Of a stretch of DNA of 64,000 bases, positions 17,597-26,336 are shown piece by piece. The notes under the pieces are model-generated. The model saw nothing but the letters and a program-made list of their open reading frames with translations. It did no database searches and had not been told where the DNA came from. The position numbers and the translations under genes were made by a program. The stretch lies in contig JANQFG010000277.1 of NCBI GenBank assembly GCA_028277985.1, positions 1 to 64,000 of the forward strand, written 5' to 3'. Each line of letters starts with the position of its first letter. Position 1 is the stretch's first letter. The stretch is from a bacterium. Its GTDB lineage: Bacteria > Desulfobacterota > DSWW01.

Positions 17597-19057
17597 TCAG
17601 TCGAGTTCAACATGCCCCTTCCAATTTGGATGGGGTTCAAAGGTCAGGTCGCGTCTTTCTACCAGATCCGACAGATTGAGAACGTTGTCACCATCGACTA
17701 CTTCGATGTCTTCCTTTGTTCCGGCAAAGAGGGGCATCGCGTTCTCGGCATCCTCGAGTCCTTTTGTAATGAGTGGGATTTTGTCAATATCGAAACCCAT
17801 CATGGTGGCGCCGACGGCATCGAGGGCCACTGGGTTGTGGCCGGCAATGAAGACCCCGGAAGCGACCGGATCCGGGATCAGGGGCCCATCTCCCTCACCG
17901 CCGATGATCCCGTCGATGAGACAGAAGAAGCTTCTCTGGGGCGCGTCGCAGAGCGTGCCTTCCCGATCTGCGTATATCGCTGCGCGGTTCAGATCGAGCA
18001 GGGTTCGCCATAGGGTGTCGTTTCCGTACCACATCGCTTCGAAGATTTCGTCCTTGAAGGGGAAGACTCTCTGAGACTCCCAGAGCAATTTCTTCGTAAC
18101 CGCACAAACGAATTTGACCGGTATATAGGGATTCGCCTCTTTGATATCATGCAATCGCGTCACGATCTTCTTACGAACTGAAGGATTGATGTATTGATCC
18201 CCACCCTCTGACACCGATCCGGTAATGAAGTGAGGGAGACTGTCCTTCAGGGCGGGTAGCCCCATGAAGTTCTTGAGAGCCAGGGTGACCGCTGTCCGTC
18301 GATGTGTCTTGAGCTTGGGAATGCTGATCACCACATCACTGTCGAGGAAAGACTTGGGGAATAGATATTCATGTTTTCCATTGGCGTGGTGCTTGTACAT
18401 GTTCTTGTAGCTGGCGATGGCAATACGAAGTCTCTTCGGGTCAATGTCCTTGAAGTAGCTTGAGTCTGCCAGGTCAACGAACCGGTAGCCGCGAGGGTCC
18501 TGTTCTATCTTGTCTCGACCCCAACGTCCATAGAGGTATGTCCTGACCGCTCGGTTCATTCTGAGATCGAAGCATTCGATGGGAATAGAAGTCTGGCCCC
18601 TGTACCAATTCAGGAGAGCATCAAAATAAGAGGCCTCCATAGCCTTATCGAAGTGGCTGGAATAGAGCTGTGAATCACCGATAATGATCCTGCCCTTGTT
18701 TTTCAGAGCAATACAGACATAGTCGAGGATCGGCCGTAGAACAGAGGCATGCACGATCACGGAAAACAGATCCTTGTTCTCTTCGTGCTCGTGGACCACG
18801 GTGTTCGGTTTGATGAATACGGTCATCCCCGGCTTGATCATCTTGCCGAAGGGGTTCCAGCCCTTCTTCCCATAGTTCTTCTTGTCGAGGCCCAGTTGGA
18901 ACAGGCATTCTCTGATTTTCGAATAGATGTGATTGTTCGGGCCGAGGGATTCTCCTTCATATTCGGGATAGCGCTCCGGCGGATCGTATGGGAGATTGCT
19001 GGAATAGGCCTTTATGTCTGAGAAAACGATGGCCACTTTGTTGTCAACTATATTCAT
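17597..19057 (-). CDS. DUF362-domain protein
   Basis: The ~486-residue protein has the DUF362 signatures DVVISIPKLKTHRRTAVTLA followed by LKNFMGLPALKDSL. In the C-terminal part are LIDGIIGGEGDGPLIPDP and AGHNPVALDAVGATMMG. No CxxCxxC ferredoxin motif was seen, unlike many DUF362 proteins. Family function is not established. ATG 19057 is chosen: AGGAGG lies about ten bases upstream. In-frame codons up to 19234 give residues with no family resemblance. It heads the minus-strand cassette with the GNAT, CapK-like and nitroreductase-like genes. Confidence 0.85.
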   Translation of the reverse strand: MNIVDNKVAIVFSDIKAYSSNLPYDPPERYPEYEGESLGPNNHIYSKIRECLFQLGLDKKNYGKKGWNPFGKMIKPGMTVFIKPNTVVHEHEENKDLFSVIVHASVLRPILDYVCIALKNKGRIIIGDSQLYSSHFDKAMEASYFDALLNWYRGQTSIPIECFDLRMNRAVRTYLYGRWGRDKIEQDPRGYRFVDLADSSYFKDIDPKRLRIAIASYKNMYKHHANGKHEYLFPKSFLDSDVVISIPKLKTHRRTAVTLALKNFMGLPALKDSLPHFITGSVSEGGDQYINPSVRKKIVTRLHDIKEANPYIPVKFVCAVTKKLLWESQRVFPFKDEIFEAMWYGNDTLWRTLLDLNRAAIYADREGTLCDAPQRSFFCLIDGIIGGEGDGPLIPDPVASGVFIAGHNPVALDAVGATMMGFDIDKIPLITKGLEDAENAMPLFAGTKEDIEVVDGDNVLNLSDLVERRDLTFEPHPNWKGHVELD

Positions 19058-19399
19058 CGTACATAATCCTCCTTGCACTCGGAGCCGGTCTGAAGACGGG
19101 TCTGACGAGAGGTTTCCTAGGTTGAACGGACCTACGATAATACTATAAGAATTATACCATATTTCTGCCTGAGATGATAGAATTGAGCTCGAAAGGTGGT
19201 CTGAACAGAGACGTGTGATTCTTGACAACCTCAATCAAAGAGAGTATCCTCTTTTGTATTCTTTTGGTCATAATGGTGTAATGGATGTTCTCTCCTTTTG
19301 CCTTGGCCGGCCATAGCATGCGATTGAAAGAGGTAGGGTCGGCAACTCACCCCACACCACGAATACACTACGGCTGGTTAATCAGTAATGGGGGTTCCG
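19058..19399. other. Divergent intergenic region between DUF362 and FemAB-like genes
   Basis: This ~340-base divergent spacer has no gene. It contains a sigma-70-like promoter on the + strand (19222-19250) and an A+T-rich stretch around 19130-19170 with a TATAAT on the minus strand that could serve the DUF362 cassette, though no good -35 box accompanies it. No sigma-54 element with the GG-N10-GC spacing was found. Confidence 0.4.
19222..19250 (+). promoter_or_regulatory. Sigma-70-type promoter upstream of FemAB-like gene
   Basis: TTGACA at 19222-19227 is a perfect -35 box. It is followed after exactly 17 bases by TATCCT (19245-19250), a 4 of 6 match to the -10 box. It would transcribe the FemAB-like gene at 19400 with a leader of ~140 bases. 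Confidence 0.45.
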
Positions 19400-20431
19400 A
19401 TGGATGCAGTCATTGTACCTGAGCAGAAGAAGGAAGACTGGAACGAGTTCGTGTACAATCATCCCGACACAATTTCCTGGCACATCTACGAGTTCCACAA
19501 GGTCATAGAGGGCAGCTATAAAACAACGTACTATCCTCTTGGAGTCTATCGGGGAGACGAGATCTGCGGCATCTTGCCTCTCTATCATGTTCGCACCCTG
19601 CGCACGAAAGATCTACTGATTTCGTGCCCGTATGTCGTCGCAGGCGGGATCGTTGCCGATGATGATGATGTGAGGAAGGCCTTGCTGGACAAGGCGATCT
19701 CTCTGTCGGAGAAACACAATTCTTGTCAGATCATCCTGAAGCAGTACAAGAGAAAGAACGATCTGGATCTGGTAACCGATGAGAACTTCTATAACCGAGA
19801 GCTCAACCTGAACCAGAGCGAAGAAGAATTGTGGAACAGATTGTCCCAGAAAAATCAAGAAATGATTCGAGAAGCAGAAACGCATGATCTCGTCTTGGAG
19901 TATCCTTCGAACGATGTGAAGGGCTTCTACGACGTTGTTTTTGCCCAACATCATGCGAAGGGTATCCCCTGCCCGGGTATGAAATGGATCCAAAGCAAGT
20001 GGAACTTCGAGGACTATTCCTACAAGATCGCCCTCTTGAAAAGCAGGGGGGAGACTGTTTCTGTGACCATGGCAAAGCAGTTCAAGAAGACCGTCTCGCT
20101 TCCTTATTCGGCAATGCTGAAGCAAGACGAGAAGCACGAGATGTTCACCTACAAGCTGTATTGGGAACTCATAAAGAGATTGTCCCAAGAAGGGATAGAA
20201 ATCATGCATTCCGGTCGAATCCCGAATACGGACATCGTGGATGCGTACCGGCTGGGATGGGGTGGGGTCAAGAACCAGTACTATTATCAGTATTATCCTG
20301 CAACCTGTGTACAGACGGAATTTGCGGTGAAGCGAGGGAAGAAACGCCAACTCTTCGAAAAAGTCTGGAAACGGCTACCCAGGGGGTTGGTGAGCCTCGT
20401 GGGGCCGGCAATCGTTGAGCAGTTTCCCTGA
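19400..20431 (+). CDS. FemAB-like peptidyl/acyl transferase (exosortase-associated type)
   Basis: The ~343-residue protein has the layout of FemAB/GNAT-fold proteins found near exosortases. It contains NRLSQKNQEMIREAETHDLVLE (the basic K/R-rich helix after LWNRLS), FYDVVFAQHHAKGIPCPGMKW and a final HSGRIPNTDIVDAYRLGWG. FemAB enzymes add amino acids to peptidoglycan; the role of the exosortase-associated members is unknown. ATG 19400 follows GGGGG at 5 bases; ATG 19388 is also in frame but lacks a ribosome site. It is followed by the exosortase gene. Confidence 0.75.
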   Translation: MDAVIVPEQKKEDWNEFVYNHPDTISWHIYEFHKVIEGSYKTTYYPLGVYRGDEICGILPLYHVRTLRTKDLLISCPYVVAGGIVADDDDVRKALLDKAISLSEKHNSCQIILKQYKRKNDLDLVTDENFYNRELNLNQSEEELWNRLSQKNQEMIREAETHDLVLEYPSNDVKGFYDVVFAQHHAKGIPCPGMKWIQSKWNFEDYSYKIALLKSRGETVSVTMAKQFKKTVSLPYSAMLKQDEKHEMFTYKLYWELIKRLSQEGIEIMHSGRIPNTDIVDAYRLGWGGVKNQYYYQYYPATCVQTEFAVKRGKKRQLFEKVWKRLPRGLVSLVGPAIVEQFP

Positions 20432-20563
20432 GAATCGAGTCCTGCGTTCAGATTGGCGCCAATTATCGATCCGAACCTCGCATCTTTTTTCCGTTTGCGC
20501 TAGACTCCTCGGCAGATCGGATTACCGTCTTAGACCACCCCTCGTGTAACACTAAGGATACGA

Positions 20564-21526
20564 ATGGTAACTGGAGCAAACCAGGTAAAACGCGGCTTCG
20601 TCTTCCTTGTTCTGCTGGCAATCGGAGCGGCTCTCTCCTCGAGTGCGGTCATGAGTCTCATGGTTGTTTCCTCGACCGATGAGATTTACTCCCACATCCC
20701 GCTGATCCCTCTCGTGAGCCTGTATTTCCTCTTCCTGGGGAGGCAAGGCATCTTCTCTGAGATTCGATGGGACTACTCGAGGGGTTTGCCTCTCATCGCG
20801 GTCTCACTTGTGCTTTGGTGGCTTGGCCGACACGTTGATGGGAACGTCAATGATCACAACCATCTCTCGATCATCATGTCAGGCTTCGTTGTCTGGATTC
20901 TGGGTGCGTTCCTGCTTGTTTACGGGCCTTCGGCAGCAAGGAAGGGGGCTTTTCCTCTCCTTTTCCTTTTTTTGAGCATTCCTATACCCACGGTCATTCT
21001 GGACCCCCTTGTTCGAGTTTTGCAGCTTGGCTCGGCCGAGTTCTCTCACGTGATTTTCAAGGTCACGGGAGTGCCGCTTCACAGGGATGGCCTGTTCTTC
21101 TTCTTGCCGGGGTTGAGCGTTGAGGTGGCTGAGCAGTGCAGCGGCATACGTTCCAGCATCGCTCTCTTCATCATAGCCCTCCTGGCCGGTAAGCTCTTTC
21201 TTGGATCGGGATGGGCAAGATCTGTTCTTGTGTTCAGTATTCTTCCGATCAGCATGTTCAAGAATGCGCTGCGGATCGTGAGTCTGGCGTTGCTTGGTGC
21301 TTATGTGGACCCGCGGTTCGTCACCGGGAGCTGGCTTCACGACAGTGGAGGGATGCTGTTCTTTTTTATTGCACTCTTGCTTCTGATGCCTGTACTCTGG
21401 GGGATGAAGAAGTGGGAAAAGAGAATAGGCAGTTCAAGGCTCGTTGCAGGGCCGTGCAAGGCGAAGAATATGTTGGATAGAGCGACATCGATTGTGGAAA
21501 GCGGACGCGCGGAACCGGGGAGGTAA
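20564..21526 (+). CDS. Exosortase (type without EpsI)
   Basis: The ~320-residue protein has eight or so membrane helices and the three conserved exosortase residues in order: Cys in VAEQCSGIRSSIALF (about 192), Arg in MFKNALRIVSLALLG (about 237) and His in GSWLHDSGG (about 259). Exosortases are proposed transpeptidases that recognise and cleave a C-terminal sorting signal on exported proteins. No EpsI domain is fused or adjacent, unlike the second exosortase at 36606. No PEP-CTERM protein is encoded nearby. It is 7 bases upstream of the sugar transferase gene, so they are probably co-expressed. Confidence 0.93.
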   Translation: MVTGANQVKRGFVFLVLLAIGAALSSSAVMSLMVVSSTDEIYSHIPLIPLVSLYFLFLGRQGIFSEIRWDYSRGLPLIAVSLVLWWLGRHVDGNVNDHNHLSIIMSGFVVWILGAFLLVYGPSAARKGAFPLLFLFLSIPIPTVILDPLVRVLQLGSAEFSHVIFKVTGVPLHRDGLFFFLPGLSVEVAEQCSGIRSSIALFIIALLAGKLFLGSGWARSVLVFSILPISMFKNALRIVSLALLGAYVDPRFVTGSWLHDSGGMLFFFIALLLLMPVLWGMKKWEKRIGSSRLVAGPCKAKNMLDRATSIVESGRAEPGR

Positions 21527-21533
21527 GTTCCCT

Positions 21534-23213
21534 ATGCCTGAGGGGCAGGCTGCGAGAGGTGAAATAGAGTTCATCCCGGTTCTGAAAGGGAGCGATGCAG
21601 GGGCGAGGCGATTCCCGATGAGGCGCTTTTCCCCATACAGGGCAACTCTATTCTTGCAGGACTTAGTGGTCGTGTGGATGGCCGCTTGGGCCGGGCTCTG
21701 GGTCGCCGGGATTGCGTCTGAGGCCATTTCCGAACCGGTTCAGCATGGATTCACGGTTGTCATCGCATTGATGATGCTCGGTTTCTACCGAACTTTTCAT
21801 CTCTATGAGTATCGGTATATATTTATGACGCAGACCCACCTCTCGAGCCTGTTTCAGGCTCTCCTCTGGGGCTTTATCTCGGTTGGTTTCGTCGCTGCCT
21901 TTTACAGGTATCCCGAGCAACTCGCAACCACACAGGTCCTTGTCCTTGTGGGCGTGGGAGGCGTGTTCTTCCTCTTTCTTAGTCGATTCTATGTTGCCGA
22001 GCTCTTGCACGTTTTGAAGGCTATGGGGATGGCTTTGGTGGCCCTGGGCATCTTTGGCCTTGCTCCCCAGCAGGAAAGGCCTCTAATAGCCGTTGAGGAC
22101 AGCGCCTTCTTGTGGACGGTTCTTGTCATCGTGCTGGCCATTCCGGTGTGTCGATTCTTCACGGTGCACGTTGTCTTCGGCAATTGGCTCAGACGGCGAT
22201 TCAGGCGGCAGGTGGCGATCGTTGGTTCGGATGAAGAGGCAAGGAGCATCACTGAGCACATTGCGGCGAACAAGGCCCCTTTCTGGGTAGCCGGGTTCGT
22301 CGGACACAAGGATGAGAATGCTCCCGATCTGCCCTTGTCCAAAATGCTGCTGGGTGAACTCGAAGAACTTCCTTCTGTGGTTCAAAGGGAGCAAGTGGAC
22401 GACATCATCGTGACGGACGAAAGCATGGAGAAGACGGTACTCATTTCCTTGCTCGATTACTGCACATCTGAAGGGCTTTCCGTATGGTTTTCGCCGAAGC
22501 TCCTGCCCATCATCAACGTCAAGGTCCACATCGATAACTTCTGCGGGATCCCGATGATCAGGCTTTGTTCACAGAGGCATGCATGGATCTACAGGAGAGT
22601 GAAACGCGGACTGGATGCGCTCATGACCCTGTCGCTGTCCGTGGTGCTCCTGCCCTTCTTCCTGTTGGTTGGGCTGGCGATCAGAATCAACTCGCGTGGT
22701 CCCGTCTTCTACAAAGCCGTTGCCGTGGGCAAGGGTGGCAAACGATTCACAATGCACAAGTTTCGCTCTATGCGGGTCGATTCGGACAGTGGCGTTCACA
22801 AGGATTTCGTCACGAGGCTGATCAAGGGTGAGATACTGCCGGAAGGCGAGGAAGAGACGGACCTCAAGATAACGGATGACCCCCGCGTCACCCTGGTGGG
22901 AAAGATCCTCCGCAAGACCAGCATGGATGAGCTACCACAGATTTTTGACGTTCTAAGAGGAGAGATGAGCCTGGTCGGACCTAGACCCTGTCTTCCTTAC
23001 GAGTACGAAGTTTACGAGGACTGGCACAAGAAACGCTTAAGCATTCGGCCCGGCATCACCGGGCTCTGGCAGGTTGCCGGCAGGAGCGGGGTGGCATTCG
23101 AAGATATGGTCCTGCTGGACCTCTATTACGCGTACAACCGGAGCATCTCCATGGATATGAGTATTCTCTACGAGACGATATTTGCGGTTCTAAAAGCAAA
23201 GGGCGCGCATTAG
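21534..23213 (+). CDS. Initiating sugar transferase (polyprenyl-phosphate hexose-1-phosphate transferase)
   Basis: The ~559-residue protein has four to five N-terminal membrane helices, then a CoA-binding-like Rossmann domain (QVAIVGSDEEARSITEHIAA). It ends with a bacterial sugar transferase domain: RGPVFYKAVAVGKGGKRFTM, the MHKFRSMR motif, the catalytic MDELPQIFDVLRGEMSLVGP and PGITGLWQVAGRSG. It transfers a sugar-1-phosphate to undecaprenyl phosphate, the first step of repeat-unit synthesis. ATG 21534 follows GGGGAGG; in-frame codons from 21444 overlap the exosortase gene. The related enzyme at 33605 serves locus B. Confidence 0.93.
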   Translation: MPEGQAARGEIEFIPVLKGSDAGARRFPMRRFSPYRATLFLQDLVVVWMAAWAGLWVAGIASEAISEPVQHGFTVVIALMMLGFYRTFHLYEYRYIFMTQTHLSSLFQALLWGFISVGFVAAFYRYPEQLATTQVLVLVGVGGVFFLFLSRFYVAELLHVLKAMGMALVALGIFGLAPQQERPLIAVEDSAFLWTVLVIVLAIPVCRFFTVHVVFGNWLRRRFRRQVAIVGSDEEARSITEHIAANKAPFWVAGFVGHKDENAPDLPLSKMLLGELEELPSVVQREQVDDIIVTDESMEKTVLISLLDYCTSEGLSVWFSPKLLPIINVKVHIDNFCGIPMIRLCSQRHAWIYRRVKRGLDALMTLSLSVVLLPFFLLVGLAIRINSRGPVFYKAVAVGKGGKRFTMHKFRSMRVDSDSGVHKDFVTRLIKGEILPEGEEETDLKITDDPRVTLVGKILRKTSMDELPQIFDVLRGEMSLVGPRPCLPYEYEVYEDWHKKRLSIRPGITGLWQVAGRSGVAFEDMVLLDLYYAYNRSISMDMSILYETIFAVLKAKGAH

Positions 23214-23272
23214 CTTCGTCCGGTTGGGTGCTGCGGGGGTGGGTGAGAGCCCGCTCGAAGGTAGAACGCCTC

Positions 23273-23290
23273 ATGGCATACTATTTGCTT
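23273..23290 (+). promoter_or_regulatory. Sigma-54 promoter of secreted beta-helix gene
   Basis: TGGCATACTATTTGCT at 23274-23289 matches the sigma-54 consensus TGGCAC-N5-TTGC, with GG (23275-23276) and GC (23287-23288) exactly ten bases apart. It lies about 140 bases upstream of the ATG at 23427 in a 213-base intergenic region. The same kind of element precedes the secreted-protein genes at 56702 and 61981. Confidence 0.75.
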
Positions 23291-23426
23291 GGTTATGTAC
23301 GATAGCGTTCCCAGTTACCATTCTGGTAAGGAGAAATGCGGGGGTTTACAGGTATGGCATTGAATTTGTTCATCTCGACGTGACCGTATTTTTTTATGCT
23401 CAGGTGAAATAAGGAGGTCCCCAATC

Positions 23427-24824
23427 ATGAACAGGCTATCCATTTTCCTTTTCTTTTCAGCTATTTTGTGTGTCTTCTTGCTCACATCGAACGTGCAAGC
23501 ATCGGATCAGGTCGCGAGCAGTTGCTCTGCGTCCGATATTCAGTCTGCCGTGGACACTTGCATGAACGGCGGCGGTGGCACGGTTACGATTCCGGCATGT
23601 GACTACTCCAATTCGTGTAATAATGGTTCGTGTTGGACCGGTTCCGAGCATGTAGAGGTGGATGGTGATTCTCCCGATGTTAGAATCGTCGGGCAAGGAA
23701 TTCACGCGACAAAGATAAGGTTCGAGAATTCAAGAGCGTTCTTTTTGCGGGGAAAGGCAATTAGGGAGTTGGGTCAGTTTACGCTGGACGGCAATAACGG
23801 TGATGGAAGAAGCTTCTTCGTAGCTCATGGTATCGAGAATGCTATCATCCACGATGTCGTTACTCAGAAATTGTACGGTTCGACGGGCGTCCTGTGTGGA
23901 ACCAAGAATGTCGTGATCCATGGCTGCACCTTTTGGGACACCACCGGATTGGGATCGTCATATCATTTCTATCTCTATGGAGACGAAACCTTTACGGATG
24001 ACTGGACGAGTAACTGGGGTAGCAACAACTATCAAGTATTCTTCGAGGACAACGTTTTCCATGACGGCGTGCATCATCCGATAAGCCAGTTCACATCCGC
24101 CACCGCTGTGGTTCGGCACAATACTTTCAACTGGGCCGATACATCGAGCAATTGTACTGGGAATATTGATGCCCACGAGCCAGGGTATGGAGATTGCCCC
24201 GGTGATTCCGGCACTTACAACTGGGATTCTTGGGACACCTACGTTGATGGTACTACCGAAACGGAATTGACCCATGGCGGTCAGGCTTATGAAATCTACA
24301 ACAACACATGGAACTGGACCGGTACAGGGAAATTTGCATACACTGCAAGGATTCGTAGTGGTGCCACCATCTATACCGGAAATACTCTCAATTCATCCGG
24401 CTATCCCTCCAATTACATTGACGATGCATGTCGTTTTGTTTGTGACAACAAATCCAACGGTCCTCGCTGTAGCGCTGAATACGGCTATCCCCTTGACATC
24501 ACTTGGCATCAGGGCCCCAAATCAAACAGGACCGTCTGCGCGCACCCGACAGATGGTTGTTGTGAGAAACCATTCGGATCTTATGTTTGGGGCAATATAC
24601 TGAATGGGGCGAACAATGAAGTGACAGTCGAAGAGCCCTGTGGCAATGGATCGCTGGTAGAAGGAGTTGACTATTTTCATAGAGCACCTAACGAGCAAGC
24701 CGACGGATTTACGTGGACACCGTATGAGTACCCACATCCTTTGAGAAGTGGGACCCCACCAACTGATCAGACACCACCTTCAAGGCCTACGGGCCTGGAA
24801 ATCGACAGAATTGAGTACTACTAA
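23427..24824 (+). CDS. Secreted parallel beta-helix protein
   Basis: The 465-residue protein has a signal peptide (MNRLSIFLFFSAILCVFLL, cleavage near VQAS). A typical right-handed beta-helix start follows (SDIQSAVDTCMNGGGGTVTI, then VRIVGQGIHATKIRF). Repeating hydrophobic turns run to about residue 330 (FFVAHGIENAIIHDVV, VLCGTKNVVIHGCTFW). Such folds are typical of polysaccharide lyases, epimerases and adhesins; no catalytic residues could be assigned. It ends in a short proline-rich tail, PPSRPTGLEIDRIEYY, resembling the tail of the protein at 59477-61981. An AAGGAGG site precedes the ATG. It is driven by a sigma-54 promoter. Confidence 0.82.
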   Translation: MNRLSIFLFFSAILCVFLLTSNVQASDQVASSCSASDIQSAVDTCMNGGGGTVTIPACDYSNSCNNGSCWTGSEHVEVDGDSPDVRIVGQGIHATKIRFENSRAFFLRGKAIRELGQFTLDGNNGDGRSFFVAHGIENAIIHDVVTQKLYGSTGVLCGTKNVVIHGCTFWDTTGLGSSYHFYLYGDETFTDDWTSNWGSNNYQVFFEDNVFHDGVHHPISQFTSATAVVRHNTFNWADTSSNCTGNIDAHEPGYGDCPGDSGTYNWDSWDTYVDGTTETELTHGGQAYEIYNNTWNWTGTGKFAYTARIRSGATIYTGNTLNSSGYPSNYIDDACRFVCDNKSNGPRCSAEYGYPLDITWHQGPKSNRTVCAHPTDGCCEKPFGSYVWGNILNGANNEVTVEEPCGNGSLVEGVDYFHRAPNEQADGFTWTPYEYPHPLRSGTPPTDQTPPSRPTGLEIDRIEYY

Positions 24825-24863
24825 CTTGGCAGCTAATAATACTCTGTACGTGAGATGATATAA

Positions 24864-26009
24864 TTACTTGCCAATCCTAATCCGCCAGCGCACCGATCTA
24901 AAGTCGGGAAGTAGATCACCCTTTCCTGTAAGGTGGCCATAGTACCTGCTGATGTAGTTGTATGAGGAAAACAGCGGGCGCTTGAGACCATAGCGATTGC
25001 ATTCCCGACATATAGGGAGAGATCCCTCGATTATCTCTTCCCTAACCTTATTTCGTTGTTCGGAAAACCAACTCATGGGGCCATCGGTCAAGCAGTTGCC
25101 ATATTTGTAGGTAAGGAACTCACAAGGATAGAGGTCTCCACAAGGATCAACCAAAATGTTTGTCCTGCTCCTTGCACAATCAGAATATATCAACGAGTTC
25201 GCTATGTGGTCTACATTCAGAAGAAACGCCCTCATCTTGTCCGAAAACCAAGTACTCTTGAAATTCCTCTCCAGAGCAGAGAACTTGTCCCAGATCTTCC
25301 TACATTCCTTGGCGGGGAGCACCATTTCGGCAATGGTCTTGTTCTGACCTTCTCCTCGCAAACCTGGCTGATAGTAGCCAATATGTTTCTCTTCAAGAAA
25401 CGTGTCCTCCAGAGCTCTGAAATGGTCTCGCAAGAAGACAAATCCAAAATCAATGCCATTGTTCCTTGCCCATTGAAACAGATCCTCGAACAGCAAGTAA
25501 TTCAACCTTGTGATCAATGGCCTTAGGGTAATCTTAGGTTTCTCGCTTCCCTGCCTCTTCTTCTCCTTCTGCAGTATCTTCAAGCCACTCATTGCTCTCT
25601 CATACGTGCCTTTTCCTCTCAAGAAGTCATTGTGTTGTTCCGGGAGGTCAATCGAGAACTCAACGAAATCCAGACCACTGTCCACGATCTCTGAGGCGTT
25701 CGATTCACTTATTAGCGTCCCGTTCGTAATGACGAGCGTCTCTATCGGAGACGGGATGTTCTTGACGATATCGATTAGATCATCCCTCAAGAATGGTTCT
25801 CCTCCCCAGAAGCGTACTCTTAGGATATCGAAATGTGATTTGTACGCATTCACGGTTTCGAGAATCTGCAGGGCACTCAGTTCTTCTCGGTCCCCTCGAT
25901 CCAGGGCCCAGTTGTTGCACATTCTACACCTGATGTTGCATTTCCAGGTTAGATTGAAGTTCAGGAATTTGGGCAGGTCGTAAGAATCTCTCTTCTCCTG
26001 TTTATCCAT
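24864..26009 (-). CDS. Radical SAM protein with SPASM-like C-terminus
   Basis: The 381-residue protein carries the radical SAM cluster motif CNIRCRMCNNW (CxxxCxxC) near residue 19, GGEPFLRDD and EFSIDLPEQHNDFLRG. The C-terminal part has a cysteine set (DPCGDLYPCEFLTYKYGNC and PICRECNRYG) typical of SPASM/twitch domains that hold extra Fe-S clusters. SPASM enzymes often modify peptides or carbohydrates. It is convergent with the beta-helix gene (39 bases apart) and has no close upstream partner on its own strand. The substrate is unknown. Confidence 0.88.
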   Translation of the reverse strand: MDKQEKRDSYDLPKFLNFNLTWKCNIRCRMCNNWALDRGDREELSALQILETVNAYKSHFDILRVRFWGGEPFLRDDLIDIVKNIPSPIETLVITNGTLISESNASEIVDSGLDFVEFSIDLPEQHNDFLRGKGTYERAMSGLKILQKEKKRQGSEKPKITLRPLITRLNYLLFEDLFQWARNNGIDFGFVFLRDHFRALEDTFLEEKHIGYYQPGLRGEGQNKTIAEMVLPAKECRKIWDKFSALERNFKSTWFSDKMRAFLLNVDHIANSLIYSDCARSRTNILVDPCGDLYPCEFLTYKYGNCLTDGPMSWFSEQRNKVREEIIEGSLPICRECNRYGLKRPLFSSYNYISRYYGHLTGKGDLLPDFRSVRWRIRIGK

Positions 26010-26336
26010 TGTCCATCCCGTATTGGAGTTTTAGGGCGCAACCAGCGCGAGGTTAAGTTAAGGGGAAGAAATGGATAGGCTATTCAATAGCACCATGTTA
26101 TTATGTGTTGCGACCGGTGTCAACACCAATTGGACTACATGCACAGATCAGGAAGAACGATGTGGTACGAAACCGATTTTCAAGTCCGCTTCCTGGATGG
26201 TGGAGACATGGCGGTGGATGGGGTGCGTCCAACGCAGGCGTTCATCTGATGCGTGCCAGAGTAGCTTGCACTCGGCTGCAGGTACCGTGGGGCCTGTGCG
26301 TTGCGTTCTACTCTCCACCCCTTGAGGCCTGTCTAT
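26010..26336. other. Intergenic region upstream of radical SAM gene
   Basis: This ~330-base region shows no confident gene. A cysteine-rich 84-codon frame (26071-26325, +) starts after AAGGGGAAGAA and begins MDRLFNSTMLLCVATGV. It has no recognisable family and its composition looks like chance translation. No terminator was seen for the TPR gene ending at 26337. Confidence 0.35.

Noticed and set aside
20453..20462. Palindrome TTGGCGCCAA upstream of the first exosortase
   Set aside because: It begins like a -24 box, but no GC occurs at the required ten-base spacing. It is too short to call an operator.
23214..23426. c-di-GMP (GEMM) or other riboswitch in the leader of the beta-helix gene
   Set aside because: No conserved core sequence of a known riboswitch family was found, and the sigma-54 promoter accounts for the leader.
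26071..26325. 84-codon Cys-rich frame after a good ribosome-site-like sequence
   Set aside because: No family resemblance, no signal peptide or core peptide form, and a mixed composition typical of chance translation. Kept only as a remark.
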